Source: Akkermansia muciniphila
GTDB taxonomy: Bacteria > Verrucomicrobiota > Verrucomicrobiia > Verrucomicrobiales > Akkermansiaceae
Assembly: GCA_004557455.1 (NCBI GenBank)
Contig: SFDX01000025.1
Location: forward strand, 1 to 34,162
Length of the DNA stretch: 34,162 bases
Reading direction: 5' to 3'
The notes beneath the pieces were generated by a model that saw only the letters and a program-made list of their open reading frames with translations, ran no database searches and had not been told where the DNA came from. The translations under genes and the position numbers were made by a program. Below, one piece after another: positions 7,278-17,223 of this stretch (within the stretch, counting starts at the first letter, position 1; every line of letters starts with the position of its first letter).

Positions 7278-8586
7278 ATGACTGAACACACCAAGCATAC
7301 CACATTCGCCGACATTTTCAAGCTTTTTGAGAGCCTCACCTCCGACGACGCCCAAGAAAATGCAGGCGCCGTCCTGCTCGATGCCTTCCGACTCATCGTC
7401 GAACATTGCCTCCGCTCTCAGCAGGATGACTACCTCGGCTGCCAGAAACACGACCGCCCGGATGACCGCATCGACTACCGAAACGGCTACAGGAAACGCG
7501 CCATCCTGACCCCGGCCGGCAAGGTCGACATCAACGTCCCGCAAACCCGCAAGAAAGGCTTCCACCCGATCATCCCCACCCTCAACGACGGATCACGCCT
7601 TAACAATGCCTTCCGTACCGCCGTCGCTGAGATGTATCTTCAAGGTGTCTCCACACGAAAGGTCACCGAGATCGTCCAAGAACTCTCCCCCGGACAGACG
7701 ATCTCTGCTGCCACGGTGAGCAAATGCGCACAGGAGTTGGACGGGATTTTTAACAAGTGGAGAAACCGTAAAATCGACCCCATCAGTATCCTCTGCCTCG
7801 ATGCTACATATATCAAGGTTCGCGGATCCGGCATTATCCGCGATTGCGCCGTTCTTATCGCGGTCGGCGTCGACAGCGAGACAGGCAGAAAACCGCATTA
7901 TCGGCGTCTCAGCTTCCCTCTCCGAAGCTGAAGAACATTGGTCTAACTTCTTCAAGAGCCTGATGGCAAGAGGAATGAATCGGCCCGCCCTTGTTGTGAG
8001 TGACAGCCACGCCGGTATCCGCGGGGTCGTCGCCAAGACGCTCACCGGCGTGCCGTGGCAACGCTGTCAGTTCCATTTTCAACAGAACGCTCAGAGTTAT
8101 GTTACCGGTAAGCGACTCAAGAGTCTTGTCGCAGGAGAGATCCGCGCTATTTTCAATTCCGGCAATCGAGAAGCGGCCAAGAAGAGAATCGCGATGGCGG
8201 TCTCTCTCTTCCGAGAGAAGAAGCAGGATAAGCTCGCGGATTGGCTCGAGGAGAATATCGAGCAATGCCTCACCATCATCGATTGCCCGGCGGAGGTTCA
8301 GCGGTGCATCAGGACCTCCAATATCATGGAGTGCGTCAACAGCCAACTCAAGAAGCGCACGAGACTCATTCCCGTCTTCCCTTCCGAAGCATCTCTGCTA
8401 AGATTGATGACGGCCCGGCTCATAGACCTCTCCGATGAATGGGAGGGTAACTACGGCAGGACCTACATATCTCCGGAGAAGCTCAAAATCATAGCCGAGG
8501 TGCTTAAGGCAGCGGCACCTCAGCCAAACCCGAACATAGCTGAGCAACCCACAAAAATACAGGTTTGGCAAAAAGAATTTTTCTGA
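7278..8586 (+). pseudogene. IS256-family transposase, frameshifted
   Basis: The first frame (7278-7931) gives MTEHTKHTTF to GVDSETGRK, including LDATYIKVR with the first catalytic Asp. The remainder, from NRIIGVSASLSEAEEHW through SDSHAGIRG, WQRCQFHFQQN and the region with IMECVNSQLKKRTR, lies in the +1 frame and ends at 8586. Joined, the product is about 435 residues, close to the family's usual length, and the join at GR-NRIIGV matches the family pattern when one A of the AAAA run near 7889-7893 is skipped. IS256 elements do not normally use frameshifting, so an inactivating one-base insertion, or a sequencing error in the run, is most likely. All other motifs look intact, so decay is recent. 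Confidence 0.85.
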
Positions 8587-8629
8587 TGGCAGAGATTTTC
8601 CAGAAAAAAGGCTTGCATCACCGAAAAAA

Positions 8630-8728
8630 GGCTTGACACAGACGGTAGAAAAATGCAACAATACCATCGGCCCCGTTAGTCTGGCCCAAAAAAGCCTACG
8701 TGGTGTCGAGAAGAGGATACCGCCTTAG
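8630..8728 (+). promoter_or_regulatory. Promoter/RNA-leader element, copy A (truncated)
   Basis: The element holds TTGACA (8633-8638), 18 bases, then AACAAT, followed by about 65 transcribed bases including CCCCGTTAGTCTGGCC and GGTGTCGAGAAGAGGATACC. It closely matches, by eye near 88% over about 99 bases, the element at 34065-34162 on the other strand. Similarity stops abruptly after CCTTAG at 8728. It lies immediately before the ankyrin gene and is its only evident promoter. A second AAAAAAGGCTTG copy sits just upstream at about 8605. Confidence 0.65.
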
Positions 8729-8744
8729 AGTAAATGTTTTATTG

Positions 8745-10577
8745 ATGACTTTAAATATGCTGACGAGTCGTTGTTTCTATTTAGTAATGGGTGTGTGTAT
8801 CTTTTTTTCTATGGTCGGAAATTCGAGTGCTTGTATGAATTCTTCTTTACCATCAACTCATAATCCGCAAGAGACGACCACGGAATTAGGGTTGCTTCCT
8901 GAACAGCAGCTTGCGATTGCATGTGTATATGGCGCGGAGGATATTGTATCTAAGCTGCTCAAGAGTGGTATCTCCCCCAATGTGCAACTTGAATTGGCAA
9001 GCGGGGAAAGTTGCGCTCTGTTATCATATGTTGTTCAAAATCGTATTTCAACGCGGATTTTAGAAATGTTACTTTCTTCTGGCGGCAATCCATCAGATGA
9101 AGTTGTTTTAGCAGCAATTCAGGGACGCCGCATTGACTTGTTGCAAAAACTTCTTGAGAGTGGAGGGAATCCGAATTCTGAAATCCGACAGGGAAATGAA
9201 AGAATTATTGCTATATTAGAGGCTGCTTCAATTGGCATTGACGATGCCCAAGATGGCAAAACTTTGCCGGGACGTATGGTTGAGTTATTAATTCGTCATG
9301 GTGCAAACATACATGTGAGAACACAAACGGGGGATACGGTCTTGCACATTGCAGCAATGCGCCCGGGGTGTGAACATGTAATACCATTGCTTGTATGCGA
9401 AGGTGTCGATATCAATGCAGTTAATGATGAAGGCATGTCTCCATTGATGATTGCCTCACAGTTTGGTCGAGATGATGTTTGCGAAACTCTTATCAGTTTG
9501 GGGGCTGATAGAACATTGAGCAATAAACAAGGCTTGACGTCAATACAACTTCGAGAAATGCAGCCATCTGATGATATGCTTAAATTAAGGGATATGGCAA
9601 TGCCCTTTACCTATTCTGAGCCAGAAGCGACAAGATTATTGCATCTATCCAAAGAAAGATTGAATGATATTCCCTTTGGTAGACCAATTTTAATTGAAGC
9701 TATATTATGGAATAATGTTCCAATGGTTCGTTTACTACTTGAACATGGAGCCAATCCGAATATACAATCATCTTTTTATAAAACTCGGCTCGACAGAGCG
9801 TATGAAAAAGGTAAGCCAGTATCGGCTTTGTATCATGCGGTATACCATGCTCGAAGTATCCCCATCGTGAATCTCTTACTAAAGCATGGAGCTGTAGATT
9901 CAACTGTAGATCTGAGAGATACCATTTATGCAATTCAAACAGAAGACGATTTTAACACTGTTTTACATAATTGGGTTTCTGTTGACGAGATTTTTCCTTG
10001 TCACATAAAGTACTTAGTTGAACACGTATCAGATTTGACGGAAGTTATTATTAACCAAAGTACAAAGTTTGAGGAAGTTGATTACTTGTTATTACAGGCA
10101 GTAAAAACAAGAGACGTTTCAGTTGAGTTAATACAGCAATTATTTGCAAAAGGGGCAAATCCTAACGCTCGTGATGAGTTTGGGTGTACACCTCTCATGT
10201 ATGTTTATCCTACCAATACGGAATTGATACACTTACTACTGGAGAATGGCGCCGATATAAATGCCCAAGATACTGAAGGAAATACAGCTCTGCATCATTT
10301 GACGGATAAATATCTCCTATCAGAAGAAGATTCTTATTCCAATATAGAGTTACTCATCTCCTCCGGTGCCGATGTCTCTGTAAGGAACTGCAATGGAGAA
10401 AACTCCTTGCAATACGGTTTGCGCCTTGCTCATACCAGAGTAATGGAAGAATTTATATTAATGAGCTATGGGAAAAGATTCAAACAACTCTCGGATTTCA
10501 TAGACGCTTTGCGTCTGGAACAACAGAAGTTCGGATATCTTTGGGAGCTTATGAGAGTCTATAACGTGGCTCATTAA
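8745..10577 (+). CDS. Exported ankyrin-repeat protein, candidate immunity protein
   Basis: The protein is about 610 residues from the ATG at 8745; the ATG at 8757 is an equally good start and neither has a ribosome site. A GTG at 8700 extends into the conserved RNA element and is unlikely. The N-terminus (RCFYLVMGVCIFFSMVG, then NSSAC) looks like a signal peptide with a lipobox-like cysteine, so the protein is probably periplasmic or membrane-anchored. At least seven ankyrin units are recognisable, for example the ones containing LLIRHGANIHVRTQTGDTVLH, LLLEHGANPN, LFAKGANPNARDEFGCTPL and LLLENGADINAQDTEGNTALH, in two blocks. Ankyrin repeats bind proteins. The gene converges on the RHS toxin gene and shares its AT-rich composition, so a role in neutralising that toxin is plausible but unproven. 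Confidence 0.85.
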   Translation: MTLNMLTSRCFYLVMGVCIFFSMVGNSSACMNSSLPSTHNPQETTTELGLLPEQQLAIACVYGAEDIVSKLLKSGISPNVQLELASGESCALLSYVVQNRISTRILEMLLSSGGNPSDEVVLAAIQGRRIDLLQKLLESGGNPNSEIRQGNERIIAILEAASIGIDDAQDGKTLPGRMVELLIRHGANIHVRTQTGDTVLHIAAMRPGCEHVIPLLVCEGVDINAVNDEGMSPLMIASQFGRDDVCETLISLGADRTLSNKQGLTSIQLREMQPSDDMLKLRDMAMPFTYSEPEATRLLHLSKERLNDIPFGRPILIEAILWNNVPMVRLLLEHGANPNIQSSFYKTRLDRAYEKGKPVSALYHAVYHARSIPIVNLLLKHGAVDSTVDLRDTIYAIQTEDDFNTVLHNWVSVDEIFPCHIKYLVEHVSDLTEVIINQSTKFEEVDYLLLQAVKTRDVSVELIQQLFAKGANPNARDEFGCTPLMYVYPTNTELIHLLLENGADINAQDTEGNTALHHLTDKYLLSEEDSYSNIELLISSGADVSVRNCNGENSLQYGLRLAHTRVMEEFILMSYGKRFKQLSDFIDALRLEQQKFGYLWELMRVYNVAH

Positions 10578-10580
10578 TGG

Positions 10581-10778
10581 ATGTGCCGTTTTGTTAATAT
10601 AGATGAAAAAGCTCCCCTTCTGCATAGTCAGGTTCAACTGGTTAGCTATGACGCCTTGCTGACGGAACTTTCCCTGAAGCAAGTTAATGACTTTTTTATG
10701 GAATATGCAATGGTATTGTGCGATAACGTGAACATAGATTCACATTATCGCACTCTTGTATATATGGATGTTGGTTAA
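10581..10778 (+). CDS. Small ORF after the ankyrin gene, uncertain
   Basis: A 65-codon frame starts 3 bases after the ankyrin stop (MCRFVNIDEKAP to LVYMDVG). It has no ribosome site, signal peptide or known motif. It could be a short protein made with the ankyrin protein, or the decayed remains of a second gene; its place before the terminator at 10787 fits a real transcribed frame. Confidence 0.3.
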   Translation: MCRFVNIDEKAPLLHSQVQLVSYDALLTELSLKQVNDFFMEYAMVLCDNVNIDSHYRTLVYMDVG

Positions 10779-10786
10779 ATGCTTAC

Positions 10787-10810
10787 GTAGGGAGGCTTTC
10801 GCCCCCCTAC
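10787..10810. terminator. Bidirectional terminator between convergent genes
   Basis: The stem GTAGGGAGGC / GCCCCCCTAC has one mismatch and a TTTC loop. A T-rich tract (TCAATTCTTCTTAATATT) follows on the plus strand and A/T-rich sequence lies on the other side. It sits between the ankyrin unit and the RHS stop at 10831. Confidence 0.7.
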
Positions 10811-10830
10811 TCAATTCTTCTTAATATTGT

Positions 10831-13800
10831 TCAGCTTATATCAATATATGAATTGAGAACTGAACTTACAGCATTAAAATTGTTTCTATATTTCATAATT
10901 TTTGTCATTATGTTTTTGCTGTTTTCAATTTCAGCATCTCCTAAGCTATCTAATCTTGCGTGTTCGTTTGAATCCTGGTTTGGATAATAGTAAAATTGTC
11001 TAATTTTCAACTTATCCATATACATAATTCCATCTGCATGCGATTTTGTATGGAGATCTGTTAAAATATGTAAAACAAAGCCTAAGTTTTGCCAACACTG
11101 GTAGCCACCCGATTTAAGTCTATTTCCTATTTCTTTTATGATTTGACTTTTAGTAAAACTCTTGGGCTCGTCTGGTTTGCTTTTCATTGCATGCCAATAT
11201 GCTAGATCACCGAAATGGGATCGAAGGGTTAAATTTTGGGTGTGTTCTGTCATATGCTGCAAAAACTTTTGAACTAATTTTCCTACAAAAGCATCAGTAT
11301 CTGCGACAGAATAACCATATTCGGCTTCTATCCCTTTGTAAAGAGCCATTTTCATCTTAGATAAACCTTCTTGCGCAAAATTTGGGGGTGAATTTCTTTT
11401 TTTATCGTTTATATTTTCATCTACCAATTTAATAACAACGCCTCTAAAATCTGGTAAACTCGTTATAACCTTTTCCATTTTTTTGATATTATCTTGAATA
11501 GTTGGGATAAGCTTAATATTCGAGTTAAATAAATTATTTGCCTTGATAAGGCCTTTATTTATACAAGAAATGCCTTTATCTGCATAAGAAATGCTTTGCT
11601 TTGCAATATCCGCTACATATGAGTTGTTTTTAAGAATCGTTATTAAACCGTTCTTTAGGCTTTCTGCTTTGTTCAGCTGCGCCAAATCAGGAAAATCTGG
11701 AAGAATGCTCCCAAATTCAAAATTTATTTTATCATTAGATGATAGATTGTTATAATTATCATTTACAAATCCTCTAGCTACTTTCAAATGATAATCAAGA
11801 TGAGCCAATCCCAATACATCTACCATTAAGAGAGGATTTTGGGCTGCATATGTGTACATATTAGTATATGAAAGGTAATCTCTATTTATCCATCTGCCGT
11901 CTAAAGGATTATAATACCTATAGTTATAATATGTTAGGTTTAAGTCGCTATCGTAAATTTCACTACTCCACTGAATAGGCTGGGAGACGCTTCCGGTAGC
12001 GAAAACTGATCCATAAGGAGTATATGAATAAATGGTAGAAATGTAACCATTTGAGGAAAAGATTTCACTCACATTTTTTGTGATATCAAAGCCGTACGTA
12101 TACCATGTGCCATCCTTTTGAATTGCAAGAGGTCGGGTACCCAAATTCTGTGTCGGATCCCAGGTGATGAACCAAATAGCCGGGTGGTGACTACGGGTGA
12201 GGTCGATGCAGGCGATTTGCAGGTAGCCCCGGTAGATGTAACGCTGGTGGAGTGTTACAGTACCGTTGGTTATCACCTTCTTATACGAGCGACGACCTTG
12301 TGAGTCGTACGCGCATTCTACGACGGTATTGCTTTCGCTCTTGGTAAAGCTGACGGGTCGGTTTTCTGCGTTGTAGTTAGTTGTCCAAATGCCTGTTTCA
12401 GTTTGGATGAGAATTTGGTTACCATCTATATCGAATTGGGGAGCGAAAGCAGGTGCTCCGTTTTCCGTAATGGCAGTGTATTGATTCAGTTCATTGGCTG
12501 AGTATTCCGTGCTATTTACTATGTTGGAGCTCTCTTTGATCGTGTAGGTGCGGTTCCCGATGTTGTCGTAATTGTAAGTGTAGTCTACACTGTTGACATT
12601 TGCGCTCGCCAGCTCGGAGCGGGTGGTATGGATGAATGTATCGTTTACCACTTTGCCTTGTCGTGCGGTGTTGCGGGTGATGGGTCGACCGAGAATGTCG
12701 TATGTGTAAGTTCTCTGTGCAACTAGTGTACTACCACGGTGGTACGCCATTCCGATAAGCTGATTACGTGTAGTCTCGTATGTCTGAGTCAGCGTTATGC
12801 CGTTAGGTTTAGTGAGCACCTGCAGGAGGTTGCTACCAGCGAGATATGTGTAGCCAAAAGTCTTGGCGTCGTCTCCATGCAGGAACCCTGCGGAAGCAAT
12901 GCGCCCATCGTCACCATAGCCGGTGCTAACAGTCTGTTGAACTGAGCCGTTCTTGGAGTAGGTGTAGCCAATTGAGCGACCAAAAGTATCACGATTTTCC
13001 GTAATGATGTGAACATCACCATCCACCGTGAGGGAATCGCTTTCGCGTTCTCCGTAAGTGTTATAGCCATAGCTTCGCGTACCTGCATCATCCACGACCT
13101 GCGTCAACAGACCGAGGTGATTGTAAGAATAGCTGTGAGAAGAAGTTTCCGCAGTGCCAGCTGCTACGATATAGGTAGTACCGAGGTGCAGACCTCGAGC
13201 GTGCTCGTAGGCATACGTCTTGACGTTGCCGCGTGCATCCGTCTCGGTTGCGAGGCGGTTGTAGGCATCATAGGTTTTCACTACAGTTGATCCATCAGCG
13301 TAGGTCTTGCTCAGTTCCAGCCCAGTGGCGGGGTGGAAACTCCAAGTTGTTACATCGCCAGCTGCCGCGCCTTCTCCGCTTTGGCTTGGAGATCCATCCG
13401 CATTCGTTTCGGGTGTGCCTCGGAATGTCATCATCATGGTCATATTGTCCATGTCATCGTAATCGAAGCAAGCGGGCTGCAGGGCTGTACCCCATTCGGC
13501 AATCTTACGTCCCCGAATGTCGTACTTGTAGCAAGCAGTGTTGCCCATGGCATCCGTTACCACGGCGGGGAGATCATGCGCTTCATCGTAGACCGTTGTC
13601 GTTACTGCCTCGGAGGTATCCGTCATGCTGATGGTGCGCCCGGCAAGGTCCGTGCGGGAGGTTGTGGCATTACTGCGCCCATCTACATGTACCATGACCA
13701 TGCCCGTGGAGGTGTAGCTGCGGGAGGCGGTGGTGATGATACCAGCATAGTCCTTCTGCGAGATCGTGAAGCCATCTACAGAAACAGACTCTGCTACAAT

Positions 13801-16800
13801 CTCCGAGGTAGGAATGAGGCTATAGCTCGTAATCTTGTATAGTGCGGAGTATTCGGACCAGCTGACGCTGCTGTTATTACGCTCATCGATACTAATGCTC
13901 TTGCTTGCCAAGGTGGCGGAAAGTTGCGAGATAAGCTGCTTTTGCGTGGAGCTCAGAGGTTCACCTTCTGCATTGTAGCGGGTCTGCGTGGTGACGCTGA
14001 ACACGCCATCCGCTGCGGATTCTACACTGTAGGTCATTTCTACCACAGGGGAGTTATCCTTGGTGGGAGAATCGGTCAGGGCAAGAGTCTGCTTGATGAT
14101 GTTGCCGAAGCTGTCGTATTCGTAGAGCGTTTCTGCTGTTTTTTCTGTATTCCAGCCTGTATCCTGATACTGTTTCATAATCTGACCTTTAGCATTGAAT
14201 TCGGATCGGGTGTAAATGAACCCACTTATAGAAGCTTGTGCCTGCACAGTAGTCTGACCGAATCCGTTGACTATACTTTGCGCAATAGTTGTGCCATCCG
14301 TAAGCTTGGTGGTGGTTCGCAGAGAATTTCCGTTGAGATCGTACACATACACCAGAGCTTGCTGAGCAGTTCCGCTGATGGAAGCCGTGGACCCGTCTGT
14401 ATTTCGGATGGTGATAGCGGTAGATCCCGTTGGCGTTATTGCGCTGCTTGAGAGTCCATCTTCGCTATAAGAAAATTTATTCACACGACCGAGAATATCA
14501 GTGTACTTGGTGATACGCCCCTTGGCATCATACACCGTGGATTCCGTGGTTTCCATGGGGCCGATTCGTCGGATAGTGCTAAGCACACGCCCGGCAGCAT
14601 CGCGGGTGTATTCCGTGATAGTCTCGGGTGTAATGCAAGTCTCGCCGTCATACACCGCAGCGCGCGAGATTTCCGTGAGCCAGCGGGCTGAGTCGTAGGC
14701 GTAGGTGGTGGTGATTCCGTCTTCATCCGTCTCGCTAAGACGGCCACAGCACATCCATTCGGCGGTGCTGAAACGCCCATTGCCGCGAGTTGTTTTGGTG
14801 ATACGCTGCTGCTCATCATACTCGTATGCTGTGGTATCAAGGAGCAACCACTGCGTGCCGTCCCAGATGCTTTCCTGCTCAAAGGTCGTGGTATCATCAG
14901 CAGCGATAAAGCTCTCGCTCTTGCGGCTCTGAGCTGCTACCAACTCACCGTTGGCTTTGGTGATGGAGGTATGCTTGTGGATAGCTCCGTGCTCGGTAGT
15001 AGCCTCGTACTCATGCCACGTCTGCACACCGTCAATGCCCTGTGAGAACTTCGGCTTGCCTGCTGCGTAGGCATAGGCAGGCTCTGCGCCGTAGGTCTCC
15101 TCAATGCTCACCTGCTGCTGCGAACTGCCACCTGCCGTTACCGTGGTGGTGACGCGTTCGCTCTCGGCTGACTCCTCGTAGCTATAGGCAGTATTTCGGA
15201 AAAGAACCTCTGTACCGGAAGCATTCACATGATACTCTGCAACCGAAGCAGGGCGCACATCATAGAAACGGCTGTCGGCATAGGTCGTGCGCGTTACTTT
15301 GGCAAGACTTGCACCCCAGGGGGATTTCTCCATGGTGATACGCCCGAGGTTATCGTACTCATATTCGGTATAACCGCCGTCATAGCGTTGAACCTTGGTA
15401 AGGCGGTTGCCGTTGTAGATATAGCTAGTGCTGCGGGCAAGATCAGAGCCAAAGCCCTCTGTTATGGAGTATAGCTGCCAACCGGCATCGGAGCAGTTGT
15501 ACACGGATCGTGTGCAAGTTGCCACATTGTCGGGAGTTGCTGCATAGTAAACCGACTCCGTGCGCACCATCAGGCCATTCATCGGGTAGGTGGTCTCGTA
15601 GCGGTGCACGATGGCTTCATCGCCCTCGCCTTTGGTGATGGTCACAACGCCATTGGATTCCGAACGAACAAGGCTGTGCGGGTCGCGCCCTGTCTGCTGA
15701 CGGGTGAGCGAGGTGTCGTTACCGCTGCGCTGAATCGTCTCTTGCTTAAACGGCGTAGCATCCTCCGCTGCATCGGGCGTGAACCAAGTGAGCTGCAAGT
15801 CGCCATTATCAGCTGTGGAGCACACGAGTTTAGCCTCAGCAGAAGCGCAGGAAAGCAGGTGGCCCTCATTGTCAAACTGCGTCTGCACATGCTGCGCTCG
15901 GTCGGTAGCCGTTACCATGCGCCCCTCGGGACTGGTGATGCTGTATACAGTACCGTTGCTCATGTCAAAGGTCATGCAAAGGCCGTCGGCATCCTTCATC
16001 ATGATGTAAGCCGGGGTGCGAGAGGCGGTGGCATTAAAATCAGCATCTTGATACTGAATGCGATTGATTGCCATGCCGGAAGCACCTGCCGTACCGGCTT
16101 CGGAAGCATCTTCTGCGGGGATATCAAAGAACAGCGCATCCCCCACAGGCGGCGTGATAACTACCTGAGAGCCTACAATGGCAGCTGTCCAGCGCCAAGG
16201 GGAATCGTACAGAGCTTTGCCGTTTTCGGGATTGAGCGTGACGAAGCTCGGGCATGCATCGCCCTCCCAACCGGGGGCTTGCGTGGCAGCATGGCGGTCT
16301 GCATCGCCATCGGTGGTGTTACCGCAGCCACAGGAATTGCAGACCTGCGGAATGCCGCCCTTGTATTCTACCTCTCCACATGCCTGTTTGGCTTGGATGG
16401 CGTAGCGGAAGAGCTTGCGGTTATTGGCATTGCCGCCTTTCATGGGGTCATTGGTTACACGGCCATAGATGAAATAATCACCAGCGGGCAGAACGAGGGT
16501 GCGCACGGGGCGTTTCCAAGCAGAGGCTCCACTGTCGAAGTCCTGCCACTCCGTGCCTTGCAAATCCATGTGGAAGCAAAGGGAACCGGAGAACGCAGTG
16601 ATGATAGCCTCATTGCTGCTGAGTTTTGGAGCCGCATCAAATGCTGCCTGAATGGCATCGTCTGCCAATTCCGTGTTGGAAATCAGCAAATCGCCGTGGT
16701 CATCCACCGTCATACAGACGGAGAGCTGCGTGGGGCGGGTGAGCACAAGCTTATCGCCCTTAAGAACCAGCTGATTGGTGACAGCCGCCTGATTCATCAG

Positions 16801-17214
16801 GTCAACGCACACACCGGAGTAAACCGTATCCCAGTCGCTACCAGGCTTTTGCGGTTCGGTGAACGTGGTGCGGTTGAAACCAATGGGGCTGACTTCGCTC
16901 TGAGTGAACGTAAAATCGGGAGACACGCCCTCGGAAGTGGGGGCAACTACATTGTTGGTATTGGATGTCGTATTCATGACGGTATTAGTGTTGGTTGTGG
17001 CAACGAAATCGGTGCCGGAGTTAAGGTTTGCAGAAGCGAGAGCTGCTGCAGAGGGGGTGGTCGGCCTAGTTTTGCCGACGATTAACGGGGTGTGGCCGTG
17101 GACACAGGATGTGGCCACGGGAGTACTACCTGTGGAGGTGGCTTCGGTGCAGGAGTTTTGCTCCTGTACGCCATCCTCACCGGGGGGGAGGTTATCGAAT
17201 ATGTCGTTACACAT
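10831..17214 (-). CDS. RHS-repeat protein with C-terminal zinc-dependent phospholipase C-like toxin domain
   Basis: The protein is 2127 residues. Residues 1-330 are a Cys-containing N-terminal region with no signal peptide. From about 400 to 1740 it carries many RHS/YD repeats such as YEYDNLGRITMEK. The RHS core follows, with RYYNPLDGRWINRDYL and the closing NPLLMVDVLGL. The tip, residues 1805-2127 (DNA 11802-10831), begins HLDYHLK and then shows FGSILPDFPD, RSHFGDLAYWH, LGFVLHILTDLHTKSHAD and EHARLDS. The order His, G-S-x-x-P-D, H-F-x-D, L-G-x-x-x-H-x-x-x-D and E/K-H/F matches bacterial zinc phospholipase C such as clostridial alpha-toxin. The tip is visibly AT-rich (about one third GC against about one half in the RHS body), indicating exchange of toxin tips. 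The long leader and separate promoter at 17709 are described elsewhere. How it leaves the cell is not shown by the sequence. Confidence 0.9.
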   Translation of the reverse strand: MCNDIFDNLPPGEDGVQEQNSCTEATSTGSTPVATSCVHGHTPLIVGKTRPTTPSAAALASANLNSGTDFVATTNTNTVMNTTSNTNNVVAPTSEGVSPDFTFTQSEVSPIGFNRTTFTEPQKPGSDWDTVYSGVCVDLMNQAAVTNQLVLKGDKLVLTRPTQLSVCMTVDDHGDLLISNTELADDAIQAAFDAAPKLSSNEAIITAFSGSLCFHMDLQGTEWQDFDSGASAWKRPVRTLVLPAGDYFIYGRVTNDPMKGGNANNRKLFRYAIQAKQACGEVEYKGGIPQVCNSCGCGNTTDGDADRHAATQAPGWEGDACPSFVTLNPENGKALYDSPWRWTAAIVGSQVVITPPVGDALFFDIPAEDASEAGTAGASGMAINRIQYQDADFNATASRTPAYIMMKDADGLCMTFDMSNGTVYSITSPEGRMVTATDRAQHVQTQFDNEGHLLSCASAEAKLVCSTADNGDLQLTWFTPDAAEDATPFKQETIQRSGNDTSLTRQQTGRDPHSLVRSESNGVVTITKGEGDEAIVHRYETTYPMNGLMVRTESVYYAATPDNVATCTRSVYNCSDAGWQLYSITEGFGSDLARSTSYIYNGNRLTKVQRYDGGYTEYEYDNLGRITMEKSPWGASLAKVTRTTYADSRFYDVRPASVAEYHVNASGTEVLFRNTAYSYEESAESERVTTTVTAGGSSQQQVSIEETYGAEPAYAYAAGKPKFSQGIDGVQTWHEYEATTEHGAIHKHTSITKANGELVAAQSRKSESFIAADDTTTFEQESIWDGTQWLLLDTTAYEYDEQQRITKTTRGNGRFSTAEWMCCGRLSETDEDGITTTYAYDSARWLTEISRAAVYDGETCITPETITEYTRDAAGRVLSTIRRIGPMETTESTVYDAKGRITKYTDILGRVNKFSYSEDGLSSSAITPTGSTAITIRNTDGSTASISGTAQQALVYVYDLNGNSLRTTTKLTDGTTIAQSIVNGFGQTTVQAQASISGFIYTRSEFNAKGQIMKQYQDTGWNTEKTAETLYEYDSFGNIIKQTLALTDSPTKDNSPVVEMTYSVESAADGVFSVTTQTRYNAEGEPLSSTQKQLISQLSATLASKSISIDERNNSSVSWSEYSALYKITSYSLIPTSEIVAESVSVDGFTISQKDYAGIITTASRSYTSTGMVMVHVDGRSNATTSRTDLAGRTISMTDTSEAVTTTVYDEAHDLPAVVTDAMGNTACYKYDIRGRKIAEWGTALQPACFDYDDMDNMTMMMTFRGTPETNADGSPSQSGEGAAAGDVTTWSFHPATGLELSKTYADGSTVVKTYDAYNRLATETDARGNVKTYAYEHARGLHLGTTYIVAAGTAETSSHSYSYNHLGLLTQVVDDAGTRSYGYNTYGERESDSLTVDGDVHIITENRDTFGRSIGYTYSKNGSVQQTVSTGYGDDGRIASAGFLHGDDAKTFGYTYLAGSNLLQVLTKPNGITLTQTYETTRNQLIGMAYHRGSTLVAQRTYTYDILGRPITRNTARQGKVVNDTFIHTTRSELASANVNSVDYTYNYDNIGNRTYTIKESSNIVNSTEYSANELNQYTAITENGAPAFAPQFDIDGNQILIQTETGIWTTNYNAENRPVSFTKSESNTVVECAYDSQGRRSYKKVITNGTVTLHQRYIYRGYLQIACIDLTRSHHPAIWFITWDPTQNLGTRPLAIQKDGTWYTYGFDITKNVSEIFSSNGYISTIYSYTPYGSVFATGSVSQPIQWSSEIYDSDLNLTYYNYRYYNPLDGRWINRDYLSYTNMYTYAAQNPLLMVDVLGLAHLDYHLKVARGFVNDNYNNLSSNDKINFEFGSILPDFPDLAQLNKAESLKNGLITILKNNSYVADIAKQSISYADKGISCINKGLIKANNLFNSNIKLIPTIQDNIKKMEKVITSLPDFRGVVIKLVDENINDKKRNSPPNFAQEGLSKMKMALYKGIEAEYGYSVADTDAFVGKLVQKFLQHMTEHTQNLTLRSHFGDLAYWHAMKSKPDEPKSFTKSQIIKEIGNRLKSGGYQCWQNLGFVLHILTDLHTKSHADGIMYMDKLKIRQFYYYPNQDSNEHARLDSLGDAEIENSKNIMTKIMKYRNNFNAVSSVLNSYIDIS

Positions 17215-17223
17215 AGTGTTGAT

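Larger units (their letters stand above)
7094..8610 (+). mobile_element. IS256-type insertion sequence
   Basis: The element is built around a transposase with IS256/MULE-like motifs. Its outer ends are only roughly placed. A 16-base inverted match links TCTGTAAAATCTGAGC (7097-7112) with GCAGAGATTTTCCAGA (8589-8604), with several mismatches, and may be the terminal repeats. I could not find a convincing target duplication. A perfect 38-bp palindrome lies between the left end and the transposase start. The right end abuts the promoter element at 8630. Confidence 0.6.

Noticed and set aside
7278..8586. Programmed frameshifting in the transposase
   Set aside because: The shift needed is +1 at an A run with no stimulatory site, and IS256 transposases are normally a single frame; a mutation is simpler.
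10581..10778. 65-codon ORF as the toxin's immunity gene
   Set aside because: It has no signal peptide or membrane segment, no ribosome site and lies on the opposite strand; kept only as a low-confidence ORF.
15604..17085. 493-codon open frame on the plus strand inside the RHS region
   Set aside because: Antisense to the RHS gene, with no recognisable domain or start signal; considered as an immunity gene and dropped.
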